This document shows positions 17,033 through 25,033 of a stretch of 58,752 nt of DNA, piece by piece. The position numbers were made by a program, and so were the translations under genes. The notes under the pieces are model-generated. The model saw nothing but the letters and a program-made list of their open reading frames with translations. It made no database searches and was not told the origin of the DNA. How positions within the stretch are numbered: the first letter of the stretch is position 1; each line of letters begins with the position of its first letter. Source of the DNA: an uncultured Alphaproteobacteria bacterium (lineage in GTDB: Bacteria > Pseudomonadota > Alphaproteobacteria > Bin95); contig CALAHN010000031.1 of assembly GCA_937891825.1 (NCBI GenBank), forward strand, positions 1-58,752, written 5' to 3'.

Positions 17033-17731
17033 ATGCCAATACCCGTCGCCGAAGTGGATGTCTGGGTCTTCGATCTGGACAATACCCTCTACAGCCCGCT
17101 GCGCTCCGACCTGATGCCGCAGATGCACCTGCGCATGCAGGAATTCATCATGGCCGAATTCGCCGTCGATGAAGCCGAAGCTGACCGCCGCCGCCAGTTC
17201 TTCTATGAACAGTACGGCACCACCTTGCGCGGCCTGATGGAGCATCACGGCATGGACCCGGAAGCGTTCCTGCCCTATTGCCATCAGCTCGATCTGTCCG
17301 AAATGCTGCACGACGCGATGCTGGACGCGGCGCTCGACGCCCTGCCGGGCCGCAAGGTCGTCTATACCAACGCGACCCAGGCGCACGCCAAGGCGGTGAT
17401 GGAGCGGCTCGGCATCGGCCGGCACTTCGATGGCGTCTTCGATATCGCCGACGCGGCCTATCTGCCGAAGCCGAATGCGGGGCCGTATGAGATCTTCGCG
17501 AAGCGCTTCGACATCGATCCCAGGCGCGCCGCCATGTTCGAGGATACCGCCAAGAACCTGAAACCGGCGCACGACATGGGCATGCGGACGATCTGGATGC
17601 GGAACGACCGCCCCGCGGCGCAGCCCGAAAGCGAAGCCGACGAACACATCCATTTCATCGTCGACGACCTGGCCGATTTCCTGGCCGAGATCGTCGCTGG
17701 CAACGCCGCCGAGGCGGCTACGTCTACTTAG
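17033..17731 (+). CDS. HAD-superfamily pyrimidine 5'-nucleotidase-like hydrolase
   Basis: A 232-residue HAD hydrolase. Motif I is VFDLDNTLY (nucleophile and general-acid aspartates) near residue 14. Motif II is the VYTNATQAHA segment. Motif III is the PKPN lysine, and motif IV is AAMFEDTAKNL. The cap (LRMQEFIMAEF...EHHGMDPE) is the pattern of the SDT1-like pyrimidine 5'-nucleotidase group, which dephosphorylates UMP/CMP or modified pyrimidine nucleotides. I chose ATG 17033; the family starts shortly before the motif I aspartates. Its stop overlaps the end of the convergent CoA-transferase gene by 8 bp. Confidence 0.9.
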   Translation: MPIPVAEVDVWVFDLDNTLYSPLRSDLMPQMHLRMQEFIMAEFAVDEAEADRRRQFFYEQYGTTLRGLMEHHGMDPEAFLPYCHQLDLSEMLHDAMLDAALDALPGRKVVYTNATQAHAKAVMERLGIGRHFDGVFDIADAAYLPKPNAGPYEIFAKRFDIDPRRAAMFEDTAKNLKPAHDMGMRTIWMRNDRPAAQPESEADEHIHFIVDDLADFLAEIVAGNAAEAATST

Positions 17732-18929
17732 CAGGCTCGATCGCGGCCCCTGCGGCCAGCATGGCGTCGATGGCGGCCGGATCGTAGCCTAGATCCGCCA
17801 GGATGGCGCGGGTCTGTTCGCCGATATGGGGGGCGGGCAGCGTGTCGTCCCGCATGCCGCCGGAGAAGCTGTTCGGCGTCTTGGTCTTGAGGATGCGGCC
17901 CTCGGTCGGATGCTCGATTTCCGTATAGAAGCCGACATCCTTGAGATGCGGATCGTCGAGCAGGTCGTCGATGCTGTTATAGCGGGCGGCCGGCACATCC
18001 CGGCGGTCGAAGATCTCCAGCCATTCGGCGGTGGTCTTCTGGAGGAGGCCGGCGGCGCGGATCTCGAAATAGGCGGCGGCGTTTTTGGTCCGGCTCGCGG
18101 CGCTGTCGAAGCGCGGGTCGGTCTTGAGCTCCGGCCGGCCGATTTCCTCGAAGAAGGCGAAGGCCTGGGGATTGGTGTTGGGGCCGACGGTGATGTAGCC
18201 GTCGCTGGTAGGCAGCGGCCGGTAGTCGGGACTGAGCAGACGGTTGTCGCCGGAAGGGCCCGCCGGCGGCACGAAGGTCAGCCCGGCCAGATGCTCGGAG
18301 GAGACGAACGAGGCCATGTTCTCCAGCATCGGCGCCTCGATCGCCTCGCCCTTGCCGGTCTTCTCCCGGCGGTAGAGCGCGAAGCCGATGCATTGCGCCG
18401 CGATCAGGCCGGTCACGTGGTCGGTCATCACCATGGGCACGAACCGGGGCTCGCCGATGGCGCGTTCGAACGTGCCTGCGACGCCGGACAGACTTTGCAC
18501 GATGGGATCATAGGCTGGGCGGTTGAAATAGCGCCCGCCGCGGCCGAATGCGACGATGCCGCAATAGATCAGGCGCGGGTTCTGCTGGCTCAGGCTCTGG
18601 TAATCCAGGCCCGCGCGCTCCAGGCCGTTCGGGCGGACATTGGTCACGAACACATCCGCCGAGGCGATCAGGGTCTTGAGCGCCTCAAGACCTTCCGGCT
18701 GCTTGATATCCAGGCAGATCGAGCGCTTGTTCCGGTTGAAGTTCATGAACTTGCCGGACATGCCGGGATTGCGGGCGCCCTGGGCCATGGTCCGCAGGAG
18801 GTCCCCGCCGGGGCTTTCCACCTTGATGACGTCCGCGCCCTGGTCGGCCAGCGCCCGCCCGCAGATCGGGCCGACGACGACCGACGTCATGTCGATGACG
18901 CGCACGCCCGCCAGCGGCCCGCCGGCCAT
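17724..18929 (-). CDS. Family III CoA-transferase (CaiB/BaiF-like)
   Basis: A 401-residue CoA-transferase. Diagnostic segments are PLAGVRVIDMTSVVVGP, ALADQGADVIKVESPGGD, NRNKRSICLDIKQPEG, and ADVFVTNVRPNGLERAGLD. The catalytic aspartate falls in YDPIVQSLSG. The enzyme swaps CoA between two carboxylic acids. The ATG at 18929 overlaps the upstream stop as TAATG, so it is coupled to the FAS1-like dehydratase. That pairing resembles mesaconyl-CoA transferase/hydratase modules, which would suggest branched C5 dicarboxylate metabolism, but I cannot prove the substrate. Confidence 0.92.
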   Translation of the reverse strand: MAGGPLAGVRVIDMTSVVVGPICGRALADQGADVIKVESPGGDLLRTMAQGARNPGMSGKFMNFNRNKRSICLDIKQPEGLEALKTLIASADVFVTNVRPNGLERAGLDYQSLSQQNPRLIYCGIVAFGRGGRYFNRPAYDPIVQSLSGVAGTFERAIGEPRFVPMVMTDHVTGLIAAQCIGFALYRREKTGKGEAIEAPMLENMASFVSSEHLAGLTFVPPAGPSGDNRLLSPDYRPLPTSDGYITVGPNTNPQAFAFFEEIGRPELKTDPRFDSAASRTKNAAAYFEIRAAGLLQKTTAEWLEIFDRRDVPAARYNSIDDLLDDPHLKDVGFYTEIEHPTEGRILKTKTPNSFSGGMRDDTLPAPHIGEQTRAILADLGYDPAAIDAMLAAGAAIEPAK

Positions 18930-19792
18930 TATTCGAAGCTCACATTCATTTCGGCGCACAGATGGCCGTGCTTATCGGCGATCCAGCAAAGCGCGCCGGC
19001 GTCGGTCTTCGAGCCATGGATCGTGACGGTGTCGCCGACATTGATCGGCTTGGTCAGGCGCGCGTCGAGGCCGGTGATGACGCCCGGCGTGTGGCGGCAG
19101 GCCATTTCCGTGACAGTCTGCATGGTCAGGCCGCCGTTCTGTACGGTGTGCGGATAGCCTTCCTCATCCCGGGTATAGTCGGCGTCATAGTGGATGCGGT
19201 GGGCGTTCCAGGTGACGGCGGAATAGCGGAAATTCATGGTTTCCGTGAAATGCACGACTTCCTGCCAGGCGCTCGCCGTGGGGGCGTCCTTGAAGGCGCT
19301 TGAGGTCGATTTCTGGCCCGCCGGGACAGCTTCCCTGTAGATCGCGTCGAACTCGTCGACCGCGATGACCTTGCCGGCGGTCTCAAAGGTCAGCCGCATG
19401 GTCAGGATGACGATATTGCCCGAGCGGCCGCTTTTCGGAAGGATCGCCGCGACCTCGGCCGTCTTCGTCGCGGGCTGCCCGACGACGAGATTGCCCATGA
19501 TCTGCACCCGGCGGCCGGCGCCCATGCGGCGCGGCAGCGGGATCGGCGGCAGGAACACGCCCTTCTTCGCATGGCCGTCCGGCCCAAGCTCGGATTGGCG
19601 GCAGATGTCGGGGAAGAACATGTTGAACCATTGGCGCGGCAGGGCGTCGCCGACCTTGATGGCGTTCGGATCGGCGTCGAGCGTCGCCGCGGCCCGCTGG
19701 ACCGACGTCAGGCCCATCTCGTCGGCGACGACGCGCTTGGTCCCGATCCATTTTTCGAGTTCGGGCATGGCGGCTTGGACATCGGGGTTCAT
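18929..19792 (-). CDS. FAS1-like/MaoC dehydratase (mesaconyl-C4-CoA hydratase-like)
   Basis: A 287-residue double-hot-dog dehydratase. The N-terminal half has ELEKWIGTKRV and WFNMFFPDICRQSELGPDGH, and FLPPIPLPRRMGAGRRVQ is the typical signature of mesaconyl/itaconyl-CoA hydratase-like proteins. The C-terminal half carries the catalytic-type YSAVTWNAHRIHYD, a histidine-containing MaoC motif. It would add or remove water on an enoyl-CoA. ATG 19792 is preceded by AGGAG about 12 bases upstream. The downstream CoA-transferase begins within its stop codon. Confidence 0.88.
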   Translation of the reverse strand: MNPDVQAAMPELEKWIGTKRVVADEMGLTSVQRAAATLDADPNAIKVGDALPRQWFNMFFPDICRQSELGPDGHAKKGVFLPPIPLPRRMGAGRRVQIMGNLVVGQPATKTAEVAAILPKSGRSGNIVILTMRLTFETAGKVIAVDEFDAIYREAVPAGQKSTSSAFKDAPTASAWQEVVHFTETMNFRYSAVTWNAHRIHYDADYTRDEEGYPHTVQNGGLTMQTVTEMACRHTPGVITGLDARLTKPINVGDTVTIHGSKTDAGALCWIADKHGHLCAEMNVSFE

Positions 19793-19865
19793 GGCGAATG
19801 GTTCTCCTGGCGAGCTGATGGGGCCAGTTTTCACAAAACCGGCGGACAAGGAAAGGGGCTGCGGC

Positions 19866-19901
19866 ATGGCGCGTCCAGAGGGCTGCGCCCTGCCGCGCCA
19901 T
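19866..19901 (-). terminator. Inverted repeat downstream of the fbiC-SH3 unit
   Basis: ATGGCGCG (19866-19873) pairs with CGCGCCAT (19894-19901). Inside, GGGC (19880-19883) pairs with GCCC (19887-19890), so a longer bulged hairpin is possible. It lies 21 bp beyond the SH3 gene stop on the minus strand and is a plausible terminator or RNA end. It lacks a T-run, so it may instead be an operator for the gene that starts at 19792. Confidence 0.4.
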
Positions 19902-19921
19902 AGTGAATGAGGCGGCTGAGG

Positions 19922-20416
19922 TCAGAAGGTCTCGGTCGGATCGACGCCCCAGACCAGCCGACGCGAAATCCAGCCCGTGACGCCGCCCTTGCGGACCTTG
20001 CACCAGTGGGGCTCGCAGGTCGTGACGCGCAGGATGACGCCGCGCTCGGCATAGGCGACGGCCGTCGCGCCGGACTCGCCGCTGCGCTGGATCGGCGCGC
20101 GGTCGGCGGTCACGTAAAGCGTGCGCGCGCCGGAAAGGGCCGGGTGATACAGCCAGCCGCGCTCGCCGTCATGCAGCACGACTTCGCGCCATTCCGCTTC
20201 CTCGTCGACGATCTGCGCCGGCATCCCCGTCCGGAGCAGCCGCCACAGGATCGGATATTGCACGCCCGGCCCGACCCGGAGATTGGCGTCGTCCCGGCGC
20301 AGCGAAACATAGCGCGGCAGCGGCAGGTTGGTGGACTTGCCGGTGATCTGGGCCGACGCCCCATGGGGCAGGGAAACCGCCCAGGGCAACGCGAGCAGAA
20401 GCAGCAGAGCGCGCAT
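19922..20416 (-). CDS. Exported SH3-domain protein
   Basis: A 164-residue secreted protein. A signal peptide covers MRALLLLLALPWAVSLPHGASA. Two bacterial SH3 modules follow: YVSLRRDDANLRVGPGVQYPI with WLYHPAL, then the second ending RVTTCEPHWCKVRKGG and WISRRLVWGV. Such proteins are common in alphaproteobacteria and are thought to bind cell wall or proteins in the periplasm; no catalytic residues are seen. The ATG at 20416 overlaps the fbiC stop as TGATG (a GTG at 20419 is the alternative), so translation is coupled to the F420 biosynthesis gene. That is an odd partnership. Confidence 0.85.
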   Translation of the reverse strand: MRALLLLLALPWAVSLPHGASAQITGKSTNLPLPRYVSLRRDDANLRVGPGVQYPILWRLLRTGMPAQIVDEEAEWREVVLHDGERGWLYHPALSGARTLYVTADRAPIQRSGESGATAVAYAERGVILRVTTCEPHWCKVRKGGVTGWISRRLVWGVDPTETF

Positions 20417-22860
20417 CACGTCCGTTCATATTCCTTGGCGGCGCGATTGACGACGGGCTCCAGGGGCGCCGCCTGACGGGCGCGTCTGGCCTGCGTCTCC
20501 GGCGGAAAGCCATAGAGGGTCGAGCGTTGCCGGACCGGCCGGCCAAGCGCGCGGGCGATCGCCTCCATGCCGTGCGGCGGCATTTCCTCGCCGTGGGCGG
20601 CCCCGGCGGCGCGGGTGATGCTTTCGTTCATCAGGGTTCCGCCGATATCGTTCGCGCCGGCGTTCAGCGCGGCCTGGACGCCAGCTTCGCCGAGCTTCAC
20701 CCAGCTTGCCTGGATGTTCGAGAACCAGGGGAACAGCGCCAGGCGGCCGACGCTGTGCATCAGGATCGCCTCCCGGAAGGTCGGGCCGGACCGCGCCAGG
20801 CCCTTCAGATAGATCGGCGCCTCGTCGGCGACGAAGGGCAGCGGCACCAGTTCGGAGAAGCCGCCGGTCTCCGATTGCGCCTGCCGCAGCCGCATCAGAT
20901 GCCGCGCCCAGTGCCGGTAGCTTTCGACATGGCCGAACATGATCGTGGTCGTCGAGCGGAGGCCGATGGCGTGGGCGGCGGCCATCACCTCGAACCATTC
21001 CGCGGTATTCAGCTTGTCCGGGCAGATGATCGCCCTGACCTCGTCGTCGAGGATCTCGGCCGCGGTTCCCGGCAGCGTGCCAAGGCCCGCGTCCTTCAGC
21101 ATCGCGAGGAATGTCGGGATCGGCAGGCCAAGCGTCGCTGCGCCCTGCTGCACTTCAAGCGGCGTGAAGGCGTGGATGTGGATATCCGGCGCCGCCTGCT
21201 TCACCGCGCCCAGAATGTCGATATAGGTCTGGCCGGTATAGGCGGGATGGATGCCGCCCTGCAGGCAGACTTCCGTCGCCCCCCGCTCCCAGGCCTCGGC
21301 GGTGCGGCGCCCGATTTCCTCCAGGTCCAGCACATAGGGCTTGCCGCGGAGGTTCTCGGTCAGCTTGCCCTTCGAGAAGGCGCAGAACTGGCATTTGAAG
21401 TAGCAGACGTTGGTGTAGTTGATGTTGCGGTTGACGACATAGGTCAGCGTATCGCCTGCCACCTCCTGGCGGAGCGCGTCCGCCGCCGCCGCCACGGCCG
21501 AGAATGCATCGCCGCGCGCTTCGAAAAGATAGGCGGCTTCGCTTTCATCCAGCGGCTTGTCGGCGAAGGGCTTGTCCAGGATGCGGGCGAGGCGCGAGCC
21601 GACAGCGGGCGCTTTCCGCTCGGCCAGCAGCGTCAGGTCGGCGGCGGGCGGGGGCATGGTCTTGCCGGCGCGCCAGGCCTCGACGCGGGCGAAGCCCTCG
21701 CCGTCGATCTGGCGGCGGATGGCGGGGGCGAGCTTCGGGTCGATCCAGCGCCCGGCGTCGAGGGCATAGGCCGGGTAGACCGTCATCCGCTCGACCAGCA
21801 GCTTGCCGGCGTCGGCGGTTTCATCCGCGAGGCGCTGGAGATGCGGCCAGGGCGCTTCCGGATTGACATAGTCCGGCGTCACGGGCGAAACGCCGCCCCA
21901 GTCGTTCAGCCCGGCGCCGACCAGCATGGCGAGGCCGCCGGGGGAAAGATTGGGCGGGGCCTGGATGCTCATGGCGCCGCCCAGGACGAGCCGGGCGACG
22001 GCGACGGTCCACGCCAGATCCTGGAGATCGGGCTCCGGGAAATCGCGCATCTTGGTGTCGGGCTTGGCGCGGAAGTTCTGGATGATGACTTCCTGGATAT
22101 GGCCGTGGACATCATGGACGCGGCGGATTTCCAGCAGCGCCTCGATGCGCTCGGCCCTGGTTTCGCCGATGCCGATCAGGATGCCGGTGGTGAACGGCAC
22201 GGCGGCGCGGCCGGCCGCTTCCAGGGTTTCGATGCGGCGGGCCGGCGCCTTGTCGGGCGAGCCATAGTGCGGCATGCCCTTTGCCATAAGCCGCTCCGAA
22301 AGGCTTTCGACCATGATGCCCATGGACGCCGCATGGGGGCGGAGCTGCGCCAGGTCGGCGTCGGTCATCAGGCCCGGATTGAGATGGGGGATAACGCCGG
22401 TTTCCTCGAAGACCAGCTTCGCCATCGCGGCCAGATAGTCCAGGGTCGTCGCGTAGCCCATGGCTTCCAGCGCCTCGCGGGCGGCGCGGTAGCGCAGCTC
22501 CGGCTTGTCGCCAAGCGTGAACAGCGCTTCCTTGCAGCCCTGAGCCGCGCCGGCGCGGGCCACGGCCAGCACCTGATCCGGCGTCATGAAGACGGCCTCG
22601 CCCTTCTTCGGCGGCTTGGCGAAGGTGCAATAGTGGCAGACGTCCCGGCAGAGATGCGTCAGCGGAATGAAAACCTTGCGGCTATAGGAAATGCGGTCGC
22701 CCCAATGGCCGTCGCGCAAGGCGGCGGCGGCGGCCATCAGCGGGCGGAGATCGTCCGCGTCCGTCGCCGCCAGGGCCATGGCCTCATCCCGGAACAACCG
22801 GGCGCCGCCGGCCGCGGCCGCGATGATCTCGTCGAGATCGCTATCGGTGATCGTCGTCAT
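20416..22860 (-). CDS. fbiC: FO synthase, fused CofG-CofH (FbiC)
   Basis: An 814-residue fusion of two radical SAM enzymes that make FO (7,8-didemethyl-8-hydroxy-5-deazariboflavin), the chromophore of coenzyme F420, from 5-amino-6-ribitylamino-uracil and tyrosine. The CofG half has the [4Fe-4S] motif CRDVCHYC (Cys71, 75 and 78). The CofH half has CYFKCQFC (Cys486, 490 and 493). Both halves keep the family segments SPVTPDYVNPE.PWP (CofG) and VCLQGGIHPAYTG (CofH). Full length and motif spacing fit actinobacterial FbiC. ATG 22860 is preceded by GGGAG with 8-base spacing; a TTG at 22890 is unlikely. A perfect 20-bp palindrome lies 21-40 bp upstream. Confidence 0.95.
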   Translation of the reverse strand: MTTITDSDLDEIIAAAAGGARLFRDEAMALAATDADDLRPLMAAAAALRDGHWGDRISYSRKVFIPLTHLCRDVCHYCTFAKPPKKGEAVFMTPDQVLAVARAGAAQGCKEALFTLGDKPELRYRAAREALEAMGYATTLDYLAAMAKLVFEETGVIPHLNPGLMTDADLAQLRPHAASMGIMVESLSERLMAKGMPHYGSPDKAPARRIETLEAAGRAAVPFTTGILIGIGETRAERIEALLEIRRVHDVHGHIQEVIIQNFRAKPDTKMRDFPEPDLQDLAWTVAVARLVLGGAMSIQAPPNLSPGGLAMLVGAGLNDWGGVSPVTPDYVNPEAPWPHLQRLADETADAGKLLVERMTVYPAYALDAGRWIDPKLAPAIRRQIDGEGFARVEAWRAGKTMPPPAADLTLLAERKAPAVGSRLARILDKPFADKPLDESEAAYLFEARGDAFSAVAAAADALRQEVAGDTLTYVVNRNINYTNVCYFKCQFCAFSKGKLTENLRGKPYVLDLEEIGRRTAEAWERGATEVCLQGGIHPAYTGQTYIDILGAVKQAAPDIHIHAFTPLEVQQGAATLGLPIPTFLAMLKDAGLGTLPGTAAEILDDEVRAIICPDKLNTAEWFEVMAAAHAIGLRSTTTIMFGHVESYRHWARHLMRLRQAQSETGGFSELVPLPFVADEAPIYLKGLARSGPTFREAILMHSVGRLALFPWFSNIQASWVKLGEAGVQAALNAGANDIGGTLMNESITRAAGAAHGEEMPPHGMEAIARALGRPVRQRSTLYGFPPETQARRARQAAPLEPVVNRAAKEYERT

Positions 22861-22880
22861 CGCCGCGCTCCCAGAGCTTG

Positions 22881-22900
22881 GCGCGCTCAATTGAGCGCGC
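22881..22900. promoter_or_regulatory. Perfect 20-bp palindrome upstream of fbiC
   Basis: GCGCGCTCAATTGAGCGCGC is an exact inverted repeat with no spacer and no further extension on either side. It ends 21 bp before the fbiC ATG. A spacer-free palindrome is a poor RNA hairpin but a good site for a dimeric DNA-binding protein. A regulator operator for fbiC is the simplest reading. It is not shared with the structurally similar element near 45.6 kb. Confidence 0.55.
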
Positions 22901-22903
22901 AGC

Positions 22904-22972
22904 CCATGCTCTATCTCGTTAATCGATCAAATTATCCAGTCTTGGGCGTTTCCGCCTGAGACTGGTTTGATC
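22904..22972. repeat. Structured intergenic repeat, copy A
   Basis: The element starts with CATGCTCTATCT and ends in a bulged hairpin. The outer stem is GATCAAA (22925-22931) with TTTGATC (22966-22972). A TTAT bulge (22932-22935) follows. The inner stem is 13 bp, 22936-22948 with 22953-22965, including two G-U pairs, and the loop is TTTC. The same fold occurs at 45623-45693. It lies between the 3' end of the luciferase-like gene and the start of fbiC, both on the minus strand, and touches the upstream stop codon. Confidence 0.65.
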
Positions 22973-24000
22973 TAAAGCCCGCTCCGGACAGCGGGGAAAA
23001 CCTCTTCCGCCAGCATCTGCATCTGGTCCAGCACCATGGTCTGCGGCATGCCCGGGAATTGTACGCCGAAAACGAAGTGGTTCACGCCAAATCGCTTGAT
23101 GATGTCGACGATCTGGTTCGACACTTCCTCCGGGGAGCCGAACAGGAAGCGGTCGCGCACCAGATCCTCGTAGAGCAGGCCAAGATCGTCGTCGCCCTTC
23201 GGCATGACCTTGTCCTGACCCCATTCGTGATAGGCGTCGTACTTCGCTTTCAGATAGGGCTCGGCAAGCCGCATGGCTTCTTCCCTGGACTTCGCGACCA
23301 CGACTTCCCGCATCATCGGGAAATCCGTCGGCAGGCTGGTTTTGCCATTATCCTCCAACGCCTGCTTATAGACATCCATCTGGCGCGCAATGGTGTCGAG
23401 CCGATTATGCGGGTTCACGAACCAGGCGTCGGCGACCCGCGCCGCCCGTTTGATGGCCACGTCGGCATTGGCGCCGACCCAGATCAGCGGCATCGGCTGC
23501 TGCGCCGGCTTCACCGGGCAGCTTGCGTCGGTCAGGGTGAAATGACTGCCGGCCATCGTGACTTTTTCTTCGGTCCACAGGCGTTTGACGGCTTCAAGGT
23601 TCTCCTCGAAGCGCTTGCCGGCGTCCTTCATCGTCGTGCCGAACGCCTGGAACTCCACGTCCCGGTAGCCGACGCCGACGCCGAAGATCAGCTTGCCGCC
23701 GGACATGACGTCGATATTGGCGAAGGTCTCCGCGATATCCAGCGGCTTTTGCAGCGGCAACAGGACGATGCCGGCGCAGAGCCGCATGTTCGGCGCTTCC
23801 GTCATGATCCGCGCCAGGAACGGAACCTGCTGGAAATCCAGGAGGGGATAGGCGCTGTAGTGGCTGCCCTTCATCAAGGTGTCGTAACCGAGCTTGTCGG
23901 CCAGCCTTGCCTGCTCGCAGGCTTCCCGGAAGCGAACCTGCATATCGTCGCCCAACGGGTTCTGACCGCGGTTGAACAAGCTGAATTTGATGTCGGCCAT
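22972..24000 (-). CDS. LLM-class (luciferase-like) oxidoreductase in F420 locus
   Basis: A 342-residue TIM-barrel luciferase-like enzyme. It shows FREACEQARLADKLGYDTLMKG, LCAGIVLLPLQKPLDIAETFANIDVMSGGKLIFGVGVGY and PLIWVGANADVAIKRAARVADAW, all typical of the family. Luciferase-like enzymes use either FMN or coenzyme F420. Its place between fbiC and cofC favours F420, but the sequence alone does not prove it. ATG 24000 was preferred over a TTG at 24009. It is 36 bp from the cofC gene, so the two are probably cotranscribed. Confidence 0.88.
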   Translation of the reverse strand: MADIKFSLFNRGQNPLGDDMQVRFREACEQARLADKLGYDTLMKGSHYSAYPLLDFQQVPFLARIMTEAPNMRLCAGIVLLPLQKPLDIAETFANIDVMSGGKLIFGVGVGYRDVEFQAFGTTMKDAGKRFEENLEAVKRLWTEEKVTMAGSHFTLTDASCPVKPAQQPMPLIWVGANADVAIKRAARVADAWFVNPHNRLDTIARQMDVYKQALEDNGKTSLPTDFPMMREVVVAKSREEAMRLAEPYLKAKYDAYHEWGQDKVMPKGDDDLGLLYEDLVRDRFLFGSPEEVSNQIVDIIKRFGVNHFVFGVQFPGMPQTMVLDQMQMLAEEVFPAVRSGL

Positions 24001-24036
24001 GTCTGACAAGGGTCCCTGGCGTGCTTTGCGGAACCC

Positions 24037-24723
24037 CTATGATGGCCCGGAGAGCAGCCTCGCCGCAATCCCGGACCGGCGGGCGAACCGGATCGCCCGC
24101 GTCTCCCGCCCGGCCATGAGCGCGGCCGCGAGGTCATCCGGCGTATCCACGTCGAGCGCGATGCCGGGCAGATCGTCCAGGATCGTCGGAACCACGCCGA
24201 TTCGGGCGCATTCGTCCAGATGCGGCTGGAAGCTCGTATGGCCGAAATGCAGCGGGATCAGGCCGCCCGGCGTCAGGATCAGGCAATTCGAGCCGCGCCG
24301 GGCGTGATCGGGGACGATCGTCAGCGCCGGGCGGCTGGCCGGGTGCCGGGCCAGGGCGCTCGCAATTTCGTCCGCCGTCGCGAGCGGCGCATCGGCGGGC
24401 AGGGTCAGGACGCCGTCCGCCCCTTCGGCCGCGAGCAGGGCCGCCGCCCGCGCCACGGCTTCCGACTGGCCGATATTGGCGGGCTCGCCTTCGACCCGCG
24501 CGCCATAGGCCGCCGCAAGCGCTCGGGCGTCCGGGTCATTGGTCAGGACCAGCACGCCGGCGAGGCTGGATGCGGCTGTCGCAGCGCATGCTGCGGCCAG
24601 CACGTCTTCCGCCATCGCCTTGAACAGGCCGCGCCGTTCCTCCGGCGTCAGCCGCGGCGCCAGCCGGGTCTTCGCATGCAGAAGGTCCTTGATCGGGATG
24701 ACGCACCAGATGCCGCCCGCCAT
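24037..24723 (-). CDS. cofC: 2-phospho-L-lactate guanylyltransferase type enzyme (CofC/FbiD)
   Basis: A 228-residue nucleotidyltransferase that activates 2-phospholactate, phosphoenolpyruvate or, in some proteobacteria, 3-phosphoglycerate with GTP, to make the donor for attachment to FO. Signatures are IPIKDLLHAKTRLAPRLTPEE at the start, VLTLPADAPL in the middle, and RGSNCLILTPGGLIPLHFG with SFQPHL (the metal/substrate loop). The protein is normal length for CofC. The accepted phospho-acid cannot be read from the sequence. It sits 13 bp from the small membrane protein gene. Confidence 0.92.
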   Translation of the reverse strand: MAGGIWCVIPIKDLLHAKTRLAPRLTPEERRGLFKAMAEDVLAAACAATAASSLAGVLVLTNDPDARALAAAYGARVEGEPANIGQSEAVARAAALLAAEGADGVLTLPADAPLATADEIASALARHPASRPALTIVPDHARRGSNCLILTPGGLIPLHFGHTSFQPHLDECARIGVVPTILDDLPGIALDVDTPDDLAAALMAGRETRAIRFARRSGIAARLLSGPS

Positions 24724-24736
24724 GCCAGCGCCGCCC

Positions 24737-25033
24737 CTAAAGGCCGAGGTTCAGGGGCGGCGGCGGCGCGCCGCCGATCATCGCATGGATGAAATAGGCA
24801 TAGGCCGCGCCGGCGACGAGATTGATCATCAGATAGAATTTCTGCACGTCCGCCGCTTCGACCGGCCCCTGCCGCGATTTGTACAGGGCATAGATCTTGG
24901 TCAGCGGCTGCACGGAGAACATCTGGCAGCCGAAGGTCAGCAACGCGACGCTCACCCCCCAGGAATTATAGGCAAGCCCGGCCGGGAGCGCCCAGACCAG
25001 AATCCGGAAGAACTTGAATACGTCGTCGTTCAT
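24737..25033 (-). CDS. Small membrane protein of unknown function
   Basis: A 98-residue protein with about two hydrophobic segments (residues 9-35, VWALPAGLAYNSWGVSVALL, and 69-85, YLMINLVAGAAYAYFI) separated by a basic stretch (KIYALYKSRQG). No family was recognised. Its ATG overlaps the stop of the TfoX-like gene by four bases, and cofC follows 13 bp later. It therefore sits in the middle of a tight run ending in F420 genes. Whether it has a role with F420, or is just operon company, is not known. Confidence 0.72.
   Translation of the reverse strand: MNDDVFKFFRILVWALPAGLAYNSWGVSVALLTFGCQMFSVQPLTKIYALYKSRQGPVEAADVQKFYLMINLVAGAAYAYFIHAMIGGAPPPPLNLGL

Noticed and set aside
22904-22972. Copy A as a classical Rho-independent terminator
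   Set aside because: The stem is strong but no T-run follows on either strand, and the same fold at copy B covers part of a coding region.
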